From an uncultured Pseudorhodobacter sp. (GTDB taxonomy: Bacteria; Pseudomonadota; Alphaproteobacteria; Rhodobacterales; Rhodobacteraceae), in assembly GCA_945957495.1 (NCBI GenBank), contig CAMFLG010000031.1, positions 1 through 14,184 of the forward strand: a stretch of DNA of 14,184 nucleotides, given 5' to 3'. The translations under genes and the position numbers were made by a program. Every line of letters begins with the position of its first letter. Within the stretch, counting starts at the first letter, position 1. The notes under the pieces are model-generated. The model saw only the letters and a program-made list of their open reading frames with translations, was not told where the DNA came from and did not search any database. Shown here piece after piece: positions 1-5,910 of this stretch.

Positions 1-141
1 GTTTCGGATGAAAACCTCGCCGACCGCTATCACACCGCCTGCGACCCGCGTCTGAACGCGTCGCAGTCGTTGGAACTGGCCTTCCTCGTTTCCGAAGAAT
101 TGTCGGCACAGCGCATGGCCGCCCGTCGCGTCGCGCTCTGA
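1..141 (+). CDS. aroG: Class II 3-deoxy-7-phosphoheptulonate (DAHP) synthase, C-terminal end (partial)
   Basis: Only the last 46 codons are present, in frame 1 from the window edge to TGA at 139-141. The peptide contains RYHTACDPRLNASQSLELAF, which matches my memory of the C-terminus of class II (plant/actinobacterial type) DAHP synthases, where a DRYHTxCDPRLNxxQxLELAFL block ends the protein. The enzyme joins phosphoenolpyruvate and erythrose 4-phosphate in the first step of the shikimate pathway, in the cytoplasm. The assignment rests on this short tail alone, because the catalytic part lies outside the window. The gene is closed by a strong terminator 20 bases after the stop. Confidence 0.8.
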   Translation, partial: VSDENLADRYHTACDPRLNASQSLELAFLVSEELSAQRMAARRVAL

Positions 142-160
142 CCTATCGGTCCATCATTTG

Positions 161-190
161 AAAAAGGCGGGGCTTTGACCCCGCCTTTTT
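161..190. terminator. Strong bidirectional rho-independent terminator
   Basis: A perfect 12-bp stem, AAAAAGGCGGGG (161-172) and CCCCGCCTTTTT (179-190), closes a 6-base CTTTGA loop. The A-run and T-run make it work on both strands. It ends the DAHP synthase gene on plus and the PAS gene on minus, whose stop codon (195-197) sits only 4 bases beyond it. Confidence 0.93.
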
Positions 191-194
191 CATG

Positions 195-809
195 TCACTC
201 CCGCGAACTGACCAGCCGCAACCACGGGTGGGCCAGTGGTTGTGGCGGTGCGTCGCACCGGCTCGTTTGCGGTGCAGGGGCGCACAGCGCCTCAACCAAC
301 GTATTGGTCACGGCGAAACGGCGCGGGGCTGCGCCAATCGCGCCCTCCGTCACCAGACATCCCAGTGCCAGCGCAGGTTCGCGCCCATCCCCGCGTAAGG
401 GCAGCAGGATCATCCGCCCCGCCAAAGCCCTGCGCCCGATGCCCCGTTCCGCCTCCAGCCCGATTTCCAGAATGGCTGGGCCCGCGAACACCTGCTCCAC
501 TTCCTGCGCCAGACGCGACCGGGCCAAGGGATCAAACAGCGCGCTCAGCGGCATGCCGCGCACATCCATGCCCATCAGGTCTGTCAGATGCATCCCGGCC
601 AACCGGAACCGCGCCAGCCCCGGGGCAATGCGTTCCAGCAAGAATACATGCTCCAGACAACTGGCCATGCCGCGCGGCTCTACATCCGCGCGCCGGGGGA
701 TGCCGCCGTCCCGCCGCAACGCCTCCCAATAGCCGCGCACGGCTTGCAACGGCCTAGCCGACTGTGCCGAAATCCCACCGCCAGAGGTTTTGCCGAAGAA
801 CACGATCAT
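195..809 (-). CDS. PAS-domain protein (PAS_5-like), sensor-type, no output domain
   Basis: A 204-residue protein starting at ATG 807-809, with AAGGAG 8 bases upstream. The central part (about residues 20-150) has the pattern I associate with the alphaproteobacterial PAS_5 family: LQAVRGYWEALR near the N-terminus, then LEHVFLLERIAPGLARFRLAGMHL and a later LPLRGDG segment. No kinase, GGDEF, HTH or transmembrane segment is visible, so it is a stand-alone PAS protein. The ligand and partner cannot be told from sequence. The last 50 or so residues are rich in Ala and Pro and look less conserved. It is transcribed away from yicC, and a TTAA-N7-TTAA box lies about 70 bp upstream of its start, so CtrA control is possible. 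Confidence 0.8.
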   Translation of the reverse strand: MIVFFGKTSGGGISAQSARPLQAVRGYWEALRRDGGIPRRADVEPRGMASCLEHVFLLERIAPGLARFRLAGMHLTDLMGMDVRGMPLSALFDPLARSRLAQEVEQVFAGPAILEIGLEAERGIGRRALAGRMILLPLRGDGREPALALGCLVTEGAIGAAPRRFAVTNTLVEALCAPAPQTSRCDAPPQPLAHPWLRLVSSRE

Positions 810-877
810 ATCAGGCGCTCCTTTGCCGTGCTCGGGTCTTTCCGGAAAAGTGCGGCTTCATTCCGCGGCAATCCCGG

Positions 878-892
878 TTAAGGAAGCCTTAA
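878..892 (-). promoter_or_regulatory. CtrA-like box, TTAA-N7-TTAA
   Basis: TTAAGGAAGCCTTAA is an exact TTAA-N7-TTAA and is also a perfect 6-3-6 inverted repeat. The consensus full site of the alphaproteobacterial response regulator CtrA is TTAA-N7-TTAA. It lies in the divergent region between the PAS gene (start 809, minus) and yicC (start 981, plus), about 70 bp from the PAS start and 90 bp from the yicC start. Binding is inferred from the motif only. Confidence 0.5.
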
Positions 893-980
893 GATAATAC
901 ATTCAAACCGGCTTTTGCGGATAATCTCGACACATGGTAAAGACCGCCGCAAACCCGCATCTGGCCCGCAGGAGAGACGC

Positions 981-1880
981 ATGACGATTTCAATGACCGG
1001 TTTTGCCGCGCGCAAAGGGCAGGGGGCCGGGCACAGCTGGGCCTGGGATATCCGCTCGGTCAACGGGAAGGGTCTGGATCTGCGCCTGCGTGTGCCCGAT
1101 TGGATCGACGGGCTGGAACTGGGCCTGCGGGCAGAGCTGTCGCGCGCCCTGCAACGCGGCAATGTCAACCTGACGCTCAAGGTCGCCCGCGATGGTATAG
1201 CCGAGGGGGCAGAGGCGCTGCGGGTGAATATCCCCGCTTTGTCGGCTGTGTTGGCTGCGCTGAAACAGGTGGAAGACGCCGCGATGGAGGCGGGTGTGAC
1301 CCTTGGCCAGCCCACGGGCGCGGATGTTCTGGCGGTGCGCGGCGTGCTGGATACCAGCAGCGCCGACAGTGATACCGTCCCCCTGCGCGCGGCCATTCTA
1401 GCCGATCTGCCCGCACTTCTGGCGGAATTCAAAGCCATGCGCGCGGCAGAAGGCCTTGCCCTGAACGGCGTGATCGCGGCGCAGCTTGATGCCGTGGCCA
1501 AGCTGACCCGCGACGCCGCAACCGAGGCCGCCGCCCGCCGCGACACGCTTGCCACCACCTTGCGCGACGCGCTGGCGAAAGTGCTTGCCAATGCCGAGGG
1601 GGTGGACGAGACGCGGCTTGCGCAGGAACTGGCGCTGATCGCCGTCAAGAACGACGTGACCGAGGAAATTGACCGGCTGACCGCCCATATCGACGCCGCC
1701 CGCACGCTGTTGGCCGATCCGGGGCAGGTCGGGCGCAAATTTGATTTCCTGATGCAGGAATTCATGCGTGAGGCCAATACCTTGTGTTCCAAATCGCAGT
1801 CGCTTGCGCTGACCCGGATCGGGCTTGACCTCAAGACGGTCATAGATCAGATGCGCGAACAGGTTCAGAACGTGGAATGA
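981..1880 (+). CDS. yicC: YicC/YloC family endoribonuclease
   Basis: A 299-residue protein. I chose ATG 981 because AGGAGA lies 5 bases upstream and the protein then begins MTISMTGFAARKG. The MTGFARxxG opening is the family hallmark. An upstream in-frame ATG at 915 would add residues with no family resemblance. The C-terminal DUF1732 part is clear: GRKFDFLMQEFMREANTLCS followed by a tail ending QMREQVQNVE, almost the same as the end of E. coli YicC. The family is known as an RNA endonuclease linked to small-RNA turnover. The gene overlaps gmk by four bases (ATGA, 1877-1880), a neighbour pairing common in bacteria, so the two are probably translated in a coupled way. Confidence 0.92.
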   Translation: MTISMTGFAARKGQGAGHSWAWDIRSVNGKGLDLRLRVPDWIDGLELGLRAELSRALQRGNVNLTLKVARDGIAEGAEALRVNIPALSAVLAALKQVEDAAMEAGVTLGQPTGADVLAVRGVLDTSSADSDTVPLRAAILADLPALLAEFKAMRAAEGLALNGVIAAQLDAVAKLTRDAATEAAARRDTLATTLRDALAKVLANAEGVDETRLAQELALIAVKNDVTEEIDRLTAHIDAARTLLADPGQVGRKFDFLMQEFMREANTLCSKSQSLALTRIGLDLKTVIDQMREQVQNVE

Positions 1881-2530
1881 TCATGGCGCAAGTGCAATCC
1901 AGACGCGGACTTTTGCTGATCTTGTCCTCGCCCTCGGGTGCGGGAAAATCGACCCTGTCGCGCAAGTTGCTGGACTGGGATCAGACCATCCGCTTTTCGG
2001 TATCCGCCACCACCCGCGCGCCGCGCCCGGGCGAAGAGGATGGCCGCGAATACTATTTCCGCAGCCGCGAAGACTTTGAAGACATGGTGAAAACCGGCGA
2101 GATGCTGGAACATGCCGAGGTGTTCGGCAATTTCTACGGCTCGCCCAAAGCGCCGGTCGAGGCCGCAATGAAGGCCGGGCGCGACACGGTTTTCGATATC
2201 GACTGGCAGGGCGGCCAGCAGATCCGCAACTCGGCACTTGGCCGCGATGTGGTGTCGATCTTTGTCCTGCCGCCTTCTATCGCCGAACTTGACCGCCGCT
2301 TGCGCAGCCGGGGGCAGGACAGTGATGCAGTCATCGCCGGGCGCATGGCGAAAAGCCGCGATGAAATCAGCCATTGGGCCGAATATGACTATGTGATCGT
2401 CAATACCGATATCGACAATGCTTTCAATCAGTTGACGACCATTCTTCAGGCAGAGCGCCTGCGGCGTGACCGCCAGCCACAGCTTGCCGATTTTGTCCGT
2501 GGTCTGAACCGGGAGTTTGAAACCAGATGA
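1877..2530 (+). CDS. gmk: Guanylate kinase
   Basis: A 217-residue enzyme that phosphorylates GMP to GDP with ATP in purine nucleotide synthesis. The P-loop SPSGAGKST spans residues 18-26. The GMP-binding signature TRAPRPGEEDGREYYF spans about 46-61, followed by EHAEVFGNFYGSP (78-90) and DIDWQGGQQI (107-116). Length is typical (about 205-220). The start at 1877 overlaps the yicC stop as ATGA; a second ATG at 1883 (MAQVQSRRG) is an equally possible start two codons in. The 3' end overlaps the next gene as ATGA at 2527-2530. Confidence 0.97.
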   Translation: MIMAQVQSRRGLLLILSSPSGAGKSTLSRKLLDWDQTIRFSVSATTRAPRPGEEDGREYYFRSREDFEDMVKTGEMLEHAEVFGNFYGSPKAPVEAAMKAGRDTVFDIDWQGGQQIRNSALGRDVVSIFVLPPSIAELDRRLRSRGQDSDAVIAGRMAKSRDEISHWAEYDYVIVNTDIDNAFNQLTTILQAERLRRDRQPQLADFVRGLNREFETR

Positions 2531-3045
2531 TCTATGCGCTTGACGGAATTGCCCCCGAAATCGCTGCCTCGGCCTGGGTTGCCGAAACGGCGGTACTGGT
2601 GGGAAAAGTGGTGCTGGAAGACGACGCGAACATCTGGTTCGGCGCCACCTTGCGCGGCGACAACGAAGAAATCCGCATCGGGCGCGGCAGCAATATTCAG
2701 GAAAACTCGGTTCTGCATACCGATATGGGCTATCCGCTGACCATCGGTGCCAATTGCACCATCGGCCACCGCGCCATGCTGCATGGCTGCACGATCGGCG
2801 AGGGCAGTCTGATTGGCATGGGCGCGACGGTCTTGAACGGGGCCAAGATCGGCAAGGGCTGCCTGATCGGCGCCTGTGCCTTGATCACCGAGGGCAAGGA
2901 AATTCCGGATGGCAGTCTGGTGATGGGCGCCCCCGGCAAGGTGATCCGCGAACTGGACGACGCGGCCCGTGCCCGGCTGATCGCGTCGGCCTTGGGCTAT
3001 CAGGCCAACGCGCGGCGCTTTGCTAAGGGCTTGATCAAGCTTTGA
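2527..3045 (+). CDS. Gamma-carbonic-anhydrase-like hexapeptide-repeat protein
   Basis: A 172-residue protein with the left-handed beta-helix repeat pattern of the YrdA/PaaY branch of gamma carbonic anhydrases: IWFGATLRGDNEEIRIG near residues 36-52, then hexapeptide repeats to about residue 135 ending LVMGAPGKVIREL. Three candidate zinc ligands, His64, His81 and His86, have the 17/5 spacing of this subfamily. The acidic loop of the archaeal Cam enzyme is absent, so carbonic anhydrase activity is not assured. It overlaps gmk by four bases and ends the yicC-gmk operon, so it is probably co-translated. A hairpin follows 9 bases after the stop. Confidence 0.9.
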   Translation: MIYALDGIAPEIAASAWVAETAVLVGKVVLEDDANIWFGATLRGDNEEIRIGRGSNIQENSVLHTDMGYPLTIGANCTIGHRAMLHGCTIGEGSLIGMGATVLNGAKIGKGCLIGACALITEGKEIPDGSLVMGAPGKVIRELDDAARARLIASALGYQANARRFAKGLIKL

Positions 3046-3054
3046 AAATGCAAA

Positions 3055-3074
3055 GGGGGCCACCCGTGGCCCCC
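3055..3074. terminator. Hairpin between convergent genes
   Basis: GGGGGCCAC (3055-3063) and GTGGCCCCC (3066-3074) form a perfect inverted repeat around CC; about 8 pairs could form with a realistic loop. It sits between the gamma-CA gene (plus) and the DUF1127 gene (minus). On the minus strand it is followed by TTTGCATTTT, a broken T-run. It probably serves both directions. Confidence 0.65.
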
Positions 3075-3112
3075 AAGTCGTCGTAAACCGCATTGGCGTG
3101 AACGGTCCGGGC

Positions 3113-3274
3113 TTAGCCCCAGACGGCCTGACGCGCGATACGCTCTGCATCACCGGGGTAAATGCCCAGATCAATGGCTTCGCGCAGCGACAGTCCGGCG
3201 ATCTCGTCGCGGGTCCGGCGGTACAGCGCGCGTTTGGCAGCAGCCTCACGCCATTGGGCAATAAACGTTTTCAT
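3113..3274 (-). CDS. DUF1127 family micro-protein
   Basis: A 53-residue protein from ATG 3272-3274 to TAA 3113-3115. A purine-rich AGGAAA Shine-Dalgarno lies 4 bases upstream, within a longer GAGGAAAGGAAA. The core YRRTRDEIAGLSLREAIDLG, followed by IYPGDAERIA, matches the DUF1127 pattern (R-x-RDExxxLSdREL-x-DIGlsrgdI). The family consists of small Arg-rich cytoplasmic proteins common in alphaproteobacteria. They are often stress- or nutrient-regulated, and some affect RNA turnover and phosphate or carbon physiology. This copy stands alone behind the gap1 terminator, and its likely promoter contains a copy of the operator found at both gap genes. It is short enough to be missed by ORF length cut-offs. 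Confidence 0.85.
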   Translation of the reverse strand: MKTFIAQWREAAAKRALYRRTRDEIAGLSLREAIDLGIYPGDAERIARQAVWG

Positions 3275-3337
3275 CGTGTTTCCTTTCCTCTTTGCGATGA
3301 CGCGGCCCGGATGGCTTTGTCCCTTTCGCTTGTTCAG

Positions 3338-3365
3338 GATATAGGAATTGCGTTAGCGCCAACAA
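3338..3365 (-). promoter_or_regulatory. Candidate promoter of the DUF1127 gene
   Basis: On the minus strand TATATC (3343-3338) is a fair -10 element and TTGTTG (3365-3360) a weak -35, with a 16-base spacer. The -10 lies about 64 bp upstream of the DUF1127 start. The palindromic operator 3351-3364 covers the -35 and spacer, so binding there would be expected to block transcription. The promoter is predicted by eye. Confidence 0.4.
3351..3364 (-). promoter_or_regulatory. LacI-type operator O1, upstream of the DUF1127 gene
   Basis: Read on the minus strand the site is TGTTGGCGCTAACG, 12 of 14 matches to TGTTAGCGCTAACA, the palindrome shared with sites O2-O4 at the gap genes. The central GC/GC symmetry is typical of LacI/GalR-family operators. 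Confidence 0.5.
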
Positions 3366-3385
3366 CGGCCAATGCTGCGCTGCGG

Positions 3386-3404
3386 CTATGCATTTATTGC
3401 ATAG
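3386..3404. repeat. Perfect inverted repeat CTATGCA-N5-TGCATAG
   Basis: Seven-base arms (3386-3392 and 3398-3404) flank TTTAT. It lies about 110 bp upstream of the DUF1127 start and just after the gap1 terminator. It has no T-run on either side and is AT-rich inside a GC-rich genome, so it looks more like a protein-binding site than a terminator. The binding protein is not known. Confidence 0.45.
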
Positions 3405-3425
3405 GTCCGCCATGTGCGCCGTAAC

Positions 3426-3452
3426 AAAAAAGGCGCCTGAAGGCGCCCTTTT
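3426..3452 (-). terminator. Rho-independent terminator of gap1
   Basis: On the minus strand, AAAAG is followed by GGCGCC, loop TTCA, GGCGCC and six T. The stem is 3432-3437 with 3442-3447. It lies about 20 bases after the gap1 stop and separates the gap operon from the DUF1127 gene. Confidence 0.88.
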
Positions 3453-3472
3453 CCAAATTCCGGCCGGTCCCG

Positions 3473-4474
3473 TCAGATCAGCTTGCCCATGGCAACAGCC
3501 GTATCGGCCATCCGGTTCGAGAAGCCCCATTCGTTATCATACCAACTAAGGATACGCACCATCGTGCCATCCATCACCTTGGTCTGATCCATGTGGAACA
3601 CCGAGGAATGCGGATCATGGTTGAAGTCCGAAGACACGTTCGGCTGATCGGTAAAGCCCAGAATCCCCTTCAGCCGACCATTTGCCGCCGCACGCACGGC
3701 GTCATTGATCTCGGCTACGGTGGTCGTGCGGGTGGCTTCAAACACCAGATCCACCACCGAAACATTCGGCGTCGGCACGCGGATGGCAACGCCGTCCAGC
3801 TTGCCCTTCAGTTCCGGCAACACCAGACCCACCGCCTTGGCAGCGCCGGTCGAGGTCGGGATCATGCTCAACGCCGCCGCGCGGGCGCGGTAAAGATCCT
3901 TGTGCATGGTGTCCAGCGTCGGCTGGTCGCCGGTATAGCTGTGAATGGTGGTCATGAAGCCGCGCTTGATCCCGACCGCCTCGTTCAGCACCTGCGCCAC
4001 GGGGGACAGGCAGTTGGTGGTGCAAGAGGCGTTCGAGACAACGATATCATCCTTTGTCAGCGTACCATGGTTCACACCATACACAATCGTCTTGTCCGCG
4101 CCGTCGCCTGGCGCAGAGATCAGCACGCGCTTTGCGCCGTTTTCCAGATGCGGCAGGCATTTTTCCTTCGAGGTGAAAATGCCGGTGCATTCCAGCACGA
4201 TATCAACATGCGCCCAGGGCAGGTCTGCCGGATTCTTGATCGCCGTCACCAACATCGGCCCACGGCCCACGTCGATGCTGTCGGCCGTCGTCGTCACCGT
4301 TGCAGGAAAGCGGCCATGCACCGAATCAAAGCGCAACAGATGTGCGTTGGTTTCCACCGGGCCCAGATCGTTGATCGCCACAACCTCGATGTCGGTACGC
4401 CCCGATTCGATGATCGCCCGCAGGATGTTGCGGCCAATCCGGCCAAATCCGTTGATTGCAACTTTGACAGTCAT
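3473..4474 (-). CDS. gap: Glyceraldehyde-3-phosphate dehydrogenase, NAD-type paralogue (gap1)
   Basis: A 333-residue type I GAPDH that interconverts glyceraldehyde 3-phosphate and 1,3-bisphosphoglycerate. I chose ATG 4472-4474 because AGGAG lies 6 bases upstream and the protein then begins MTVKVAINGFGRIGRN, the standard Rossmann opening. An upstream in-frame ATG (4546) would add 24 unrelated residues and run through an operator. The active site SNASCTTNC places the nucleophile at Cys151, with His178 in TTIHSYTGDQ. AIND near residues 33-36 keeps the Asp that favours NAD over NADP. Its paralogue gap2 lies upstream on the same strand, with a micro-gene between. A palindromic operator (4513-4526) sits about 40 bp upstream of the start. 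Confidence 0.96.
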   Translation of the reverse strand: MTVKVAINGFGRIGRNILRAIIESGRTDIEVVAINDLGPVETNAHLLRFDSVHGRFPATVTTTADSIDVGRGPMLVTAIKNPADLPWAHVDIVLECTGIFTSKEKCLPHLENGAKRVLISAPGDGADKTIVYGVNHGTLTKDDIVVSNASCTTNCLSPVAQVLNEAVGIKRGFMTTIHSYTGDQPTLDTMHKDLYRARAAALSMIPTSTGAAKAVGLVLPELKGKLDGVAIRVPTPNVSVVDLVFEATRTTTVAEINDAVRAAANGRLKGILGFTDQPNVSSDFNHDPHSSVFHMDQTKVMDGTMVRILSWYDNEWGFSNRMADTAVAMGKLI

Positions 4475-4512
4475 AAATCTCTCCTGAACCGAAGCGCGAC
4501 TCACGCGCGGAT

Positions 4513-4526
4513 TGCTAGCGCTAACA
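4513..4526. promoter_or_regulatory. LacI-type operator O2, upstream of gap1
   Basis: TGCTAGCGCTAACA matches TGTTAGCGCTAACA at 13 of 14 positions and is centred at 4519/4520. It is 39-52 bp upstream of the gap1 start, in the 91-base gap between the micro-protein gene and gap1. This suggests that gap1 has its own regulated promoter as well as read-through from gap2. Confidence 0.6.
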
Positions 4527-4565
4527 TCAATAAACCGACGCAACAATCAACGGTGGATGCACCGC

Positions 4566-4709
4566 CTAACGCCAGATTTGCAGGTATTCTACCAGATCCG
4601 CAAGTTTCAGCAGTAAGAACATCACTGCGCGCCCGTCATTCAGGGCAAAATCGCCCAGAATGGCAGCAAGGATAAGAACGACAACGACGACTGAGCTTCG
4701 GTCTAACAC
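4566..4709 (-). CDS. 47-residue single-span membrane micro-protein between the gap genes
   Basis: It starts at GTG 4707-4709, with GGAGG 4 bases upstream, just after the gap2 stop (4721-4723), and ends at TAG 4566-4568. The N-terminal half contains SSVVVVVLILAAILGDFAL (about residues 5-23), one likely transmembrane helix. The C-terminal half FLLLKLADLVEYLQIWR (31-47) looks amphipathic and ends in Trp-Arg. From memory, similar very short proteins ending in a LxDLIEYLxxWR-like tail occur beside gap in other Rhodobacteraceae; I cannot confirm this here. The open frame continues upstream into gap2, but the strong Shine-Dalgarno argues for the GTG. Function unknown. Confidence 0.68.
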   Translation of the reverse strand: MLDRSSVVVVVLILAAILGDFALNDGRAVMFLLLKLADLVEYLQIWR

Positions 4710-4720
4710 GACCCCTCCGG

Positions 4721-5719
4721 TTATTGGAGGAGCCGCCCCATCGCCCCGGCCACATCGGCCATACGGCAGGAAAAGCCCCATTCATTGTCATACCAGGCCA
4801 GAACGCGGACAGAGCGGCCAACAACCTTGGTCTGATCCGGGGCAAAGATAGACGAATACGGCGTGTGATTGAAGTCGATTGAAACCTTGGGTTCAGGATC
4901 ATAGGCCATGACCATGCCCATATAGCCCGCCGCCGCGTCGCGCACGATGGCGTTGACCTCGTCCACCGTCACCGATTTCTTCGCGATGAAGGTCAGATCA
5001 ACTGCCGACACGTTCGGCGTCGGCACCCGCAGCGACGATCCGTCCAGCAGGCCTGCCAGTTCCGGCAACACCTCGCCAATGGCTTTCGCCGCCCCGGTCG
5101 AGGTGGGAATCATCGCCATCGCGGCAGAGCGGGCGCGGTACAGATCCTTGTGGCGGCGGTCCAGCGTGGGCTGATCGCCGGTATAGGAATGGATCGTCGT
5201 CATGATGCCGCTTTCGATGCCGATGCTGTCATTCAGCACCTTGGCCAGCGGCGCAAGGCAGTTGGTCGTGCAAGAGGCGTTCGACACCACATGATGATCG
5301 GGCGTCAGGCTGCGGTGGTTCACCCCGTAAACCACGGTCAGATCGGCGCGCTTGGCAGGGGCAGAGACCAGAACCCGCTTGGCCCCGCGGCCCAGATGCA
5401 CCGCCGCCTTTTCACGCTCATTGAACTTGCCGGTGCATTCCAGCACGACATCGACGCCGTCCCAATCCAGCTCTTCGGGGTTGTAGGTGCTCATCACCCG
5501 GATCGGGCCGCGGCCAAGGTCAAGCTCGTCGCCCGACACCTTCACCACGCCCGGAAAACGACCATGCACCGAATCGTATTTCAGCAAATGCGCGTTTGTT
5601 TCAATCGGCCCCGTCGCATTGATCGCCACCACTTGCACATCGTTGCGCGCACTTTCCGCAATATGCGCCAGCGTGCAGCGCCCGATGCGGCCAAATCCGT
5701 TGATGCCAATGGTGATCAT
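4721..5719 (-). CDS. gap: Glyceraldehyde-3-phosphate dehydrogenase, probable NADP-type paralogue (gap2)
   Basis: A 332-residue GAPDH from ATG 5717-5719, beginning MITIGINGFGRIGRC, with an AGGGG-type ribosome site a few bases upstream. The active site SNASCTTNC gives Cys150, and His177 lies in TTIHSYTGDQ. The cofactor-specificity position reads AINATG (Ala35) where gap1 has Asp, as in NADP-using GapB enzymes. The segment after GDQPTLD reads RRH instead of TMH, adding positive charge near where the 2'-phosphate of NADP would sit. I infer a gluconeogenic or Calvin-cycle role. It is the first gene of the block and diverges from the DUF808 gene across a 191-base region holding two operators. Confidence 0.94.
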   Translation of the reverse strand: MITIGINGFGRIGRCTLAHIAESARNDVQVVAINATGPIETNAHLLKYDSVHGRFPGVVKVSGDELDLGRGPIRVMSTYNPEELDWDGVDVVLECTGKFNEREKAAVHLGRGAKRVLVSAPAKRADLTVVYGVNHRSLTPDHHVVSNASCTTNCLAPLAKVLNDSIGIESGIMTTIHSYTGDQPTLDRRHKDLYRARSAAMAMIPTSTGAAKAIGEVLPELAGLLDGSSLRVPTPNVSAVDLTFIAKKSVTVDEVNAIVRDAAAGYMGMVMAYDPEPKVSIDFNHTPYSSIFAPDQTKVVGRSVRVLAWYDNEWGFSCRMADVAGAMGRLLQ

Positions 5720-5811
5720 GTTGCGCCCCTACGCCAAAGATAAGTCCCGTCCCCTTGGCTATAGAAGAGGATTCAGTTGCGGAAAAGACAGAAAAATACG
5801 ATATTTCAGTA

Positions 5812-5825
5812 TGTTAGCGCAAACT
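5812..5825. promoter_or_regulatory. LacI-type operator O3, between gap2 and the DUF808 gene
   Basis: TGTTAGCGCAAACT matches TGTTAGCGCTAACA at 12 of 14 positions. It is centred about 100 bp upstream of gap2 (minus) and about 92 bp upstream of the DUF808 start (plus). Just upstream on the plus strand TTGCGG, a 17-base spacer and GATATT form a possible promoter for the DUF808 gene, so both directions could be affected. Confidence 0.5.
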
Positions 5826-5830
5826 TTACA

Positions 5831-5844
5831 TGGTGGCGCTAACA
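5831..5844. promoter_or_regulatory. LacI-type operator O4, between gap2 and the DUF808 gene
   Basis: TGGTGGCGCTAACA matches the same palindrome at 12 of 14 positions. Its centre is 19 bp from the centre of O3, close to two helical turns, which suits binding of two dimers side by side on one DNA face. Confidence 0.5.
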
Positions 5845-5910
5845 GGATCTTGGCTTTGCAACCCCGTGCAAAGACGCTAGAACCCGAATGACTTTGGGGC
5901 GAGGGCGCGG

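Noticed and set aside
878..1843. Long open frame on the minus strand opposite yicC (321 codons)
   Set aside because: It is a shadow: Ser/Ala/Arg-rich, no family resemblance, and exactly antisense to the clear yicC gene.
3046..3112. Stress small RNA of the DUF1127-linked type (CCUCCUCCC hairpins)
   Set aside because: The region downstream of the DUF1127 gene has one hairpin and no CCUCCUCCC loop.
4475..4546. 24-residue N-terminal extension of gap1
   Set aside because: It lacks GAPDH similarity and covers the operator; ATG 4474 has a good Shine-Dalgarno and the standard beginning.
3593..4675. Long plus-strand open frame opposite gap1 (360 codons)
   Set aside because: The translation is His/Arg/Gln-rich with no motif, while the other strand encodes a perfect GAPDH.
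4710..4781. N-terminal extension of the membrane micro-protein into gap2
   Set aside because: The added residues are out-of-frame gap2 sequence; GTG 4709 has GGAGG directly upstream.
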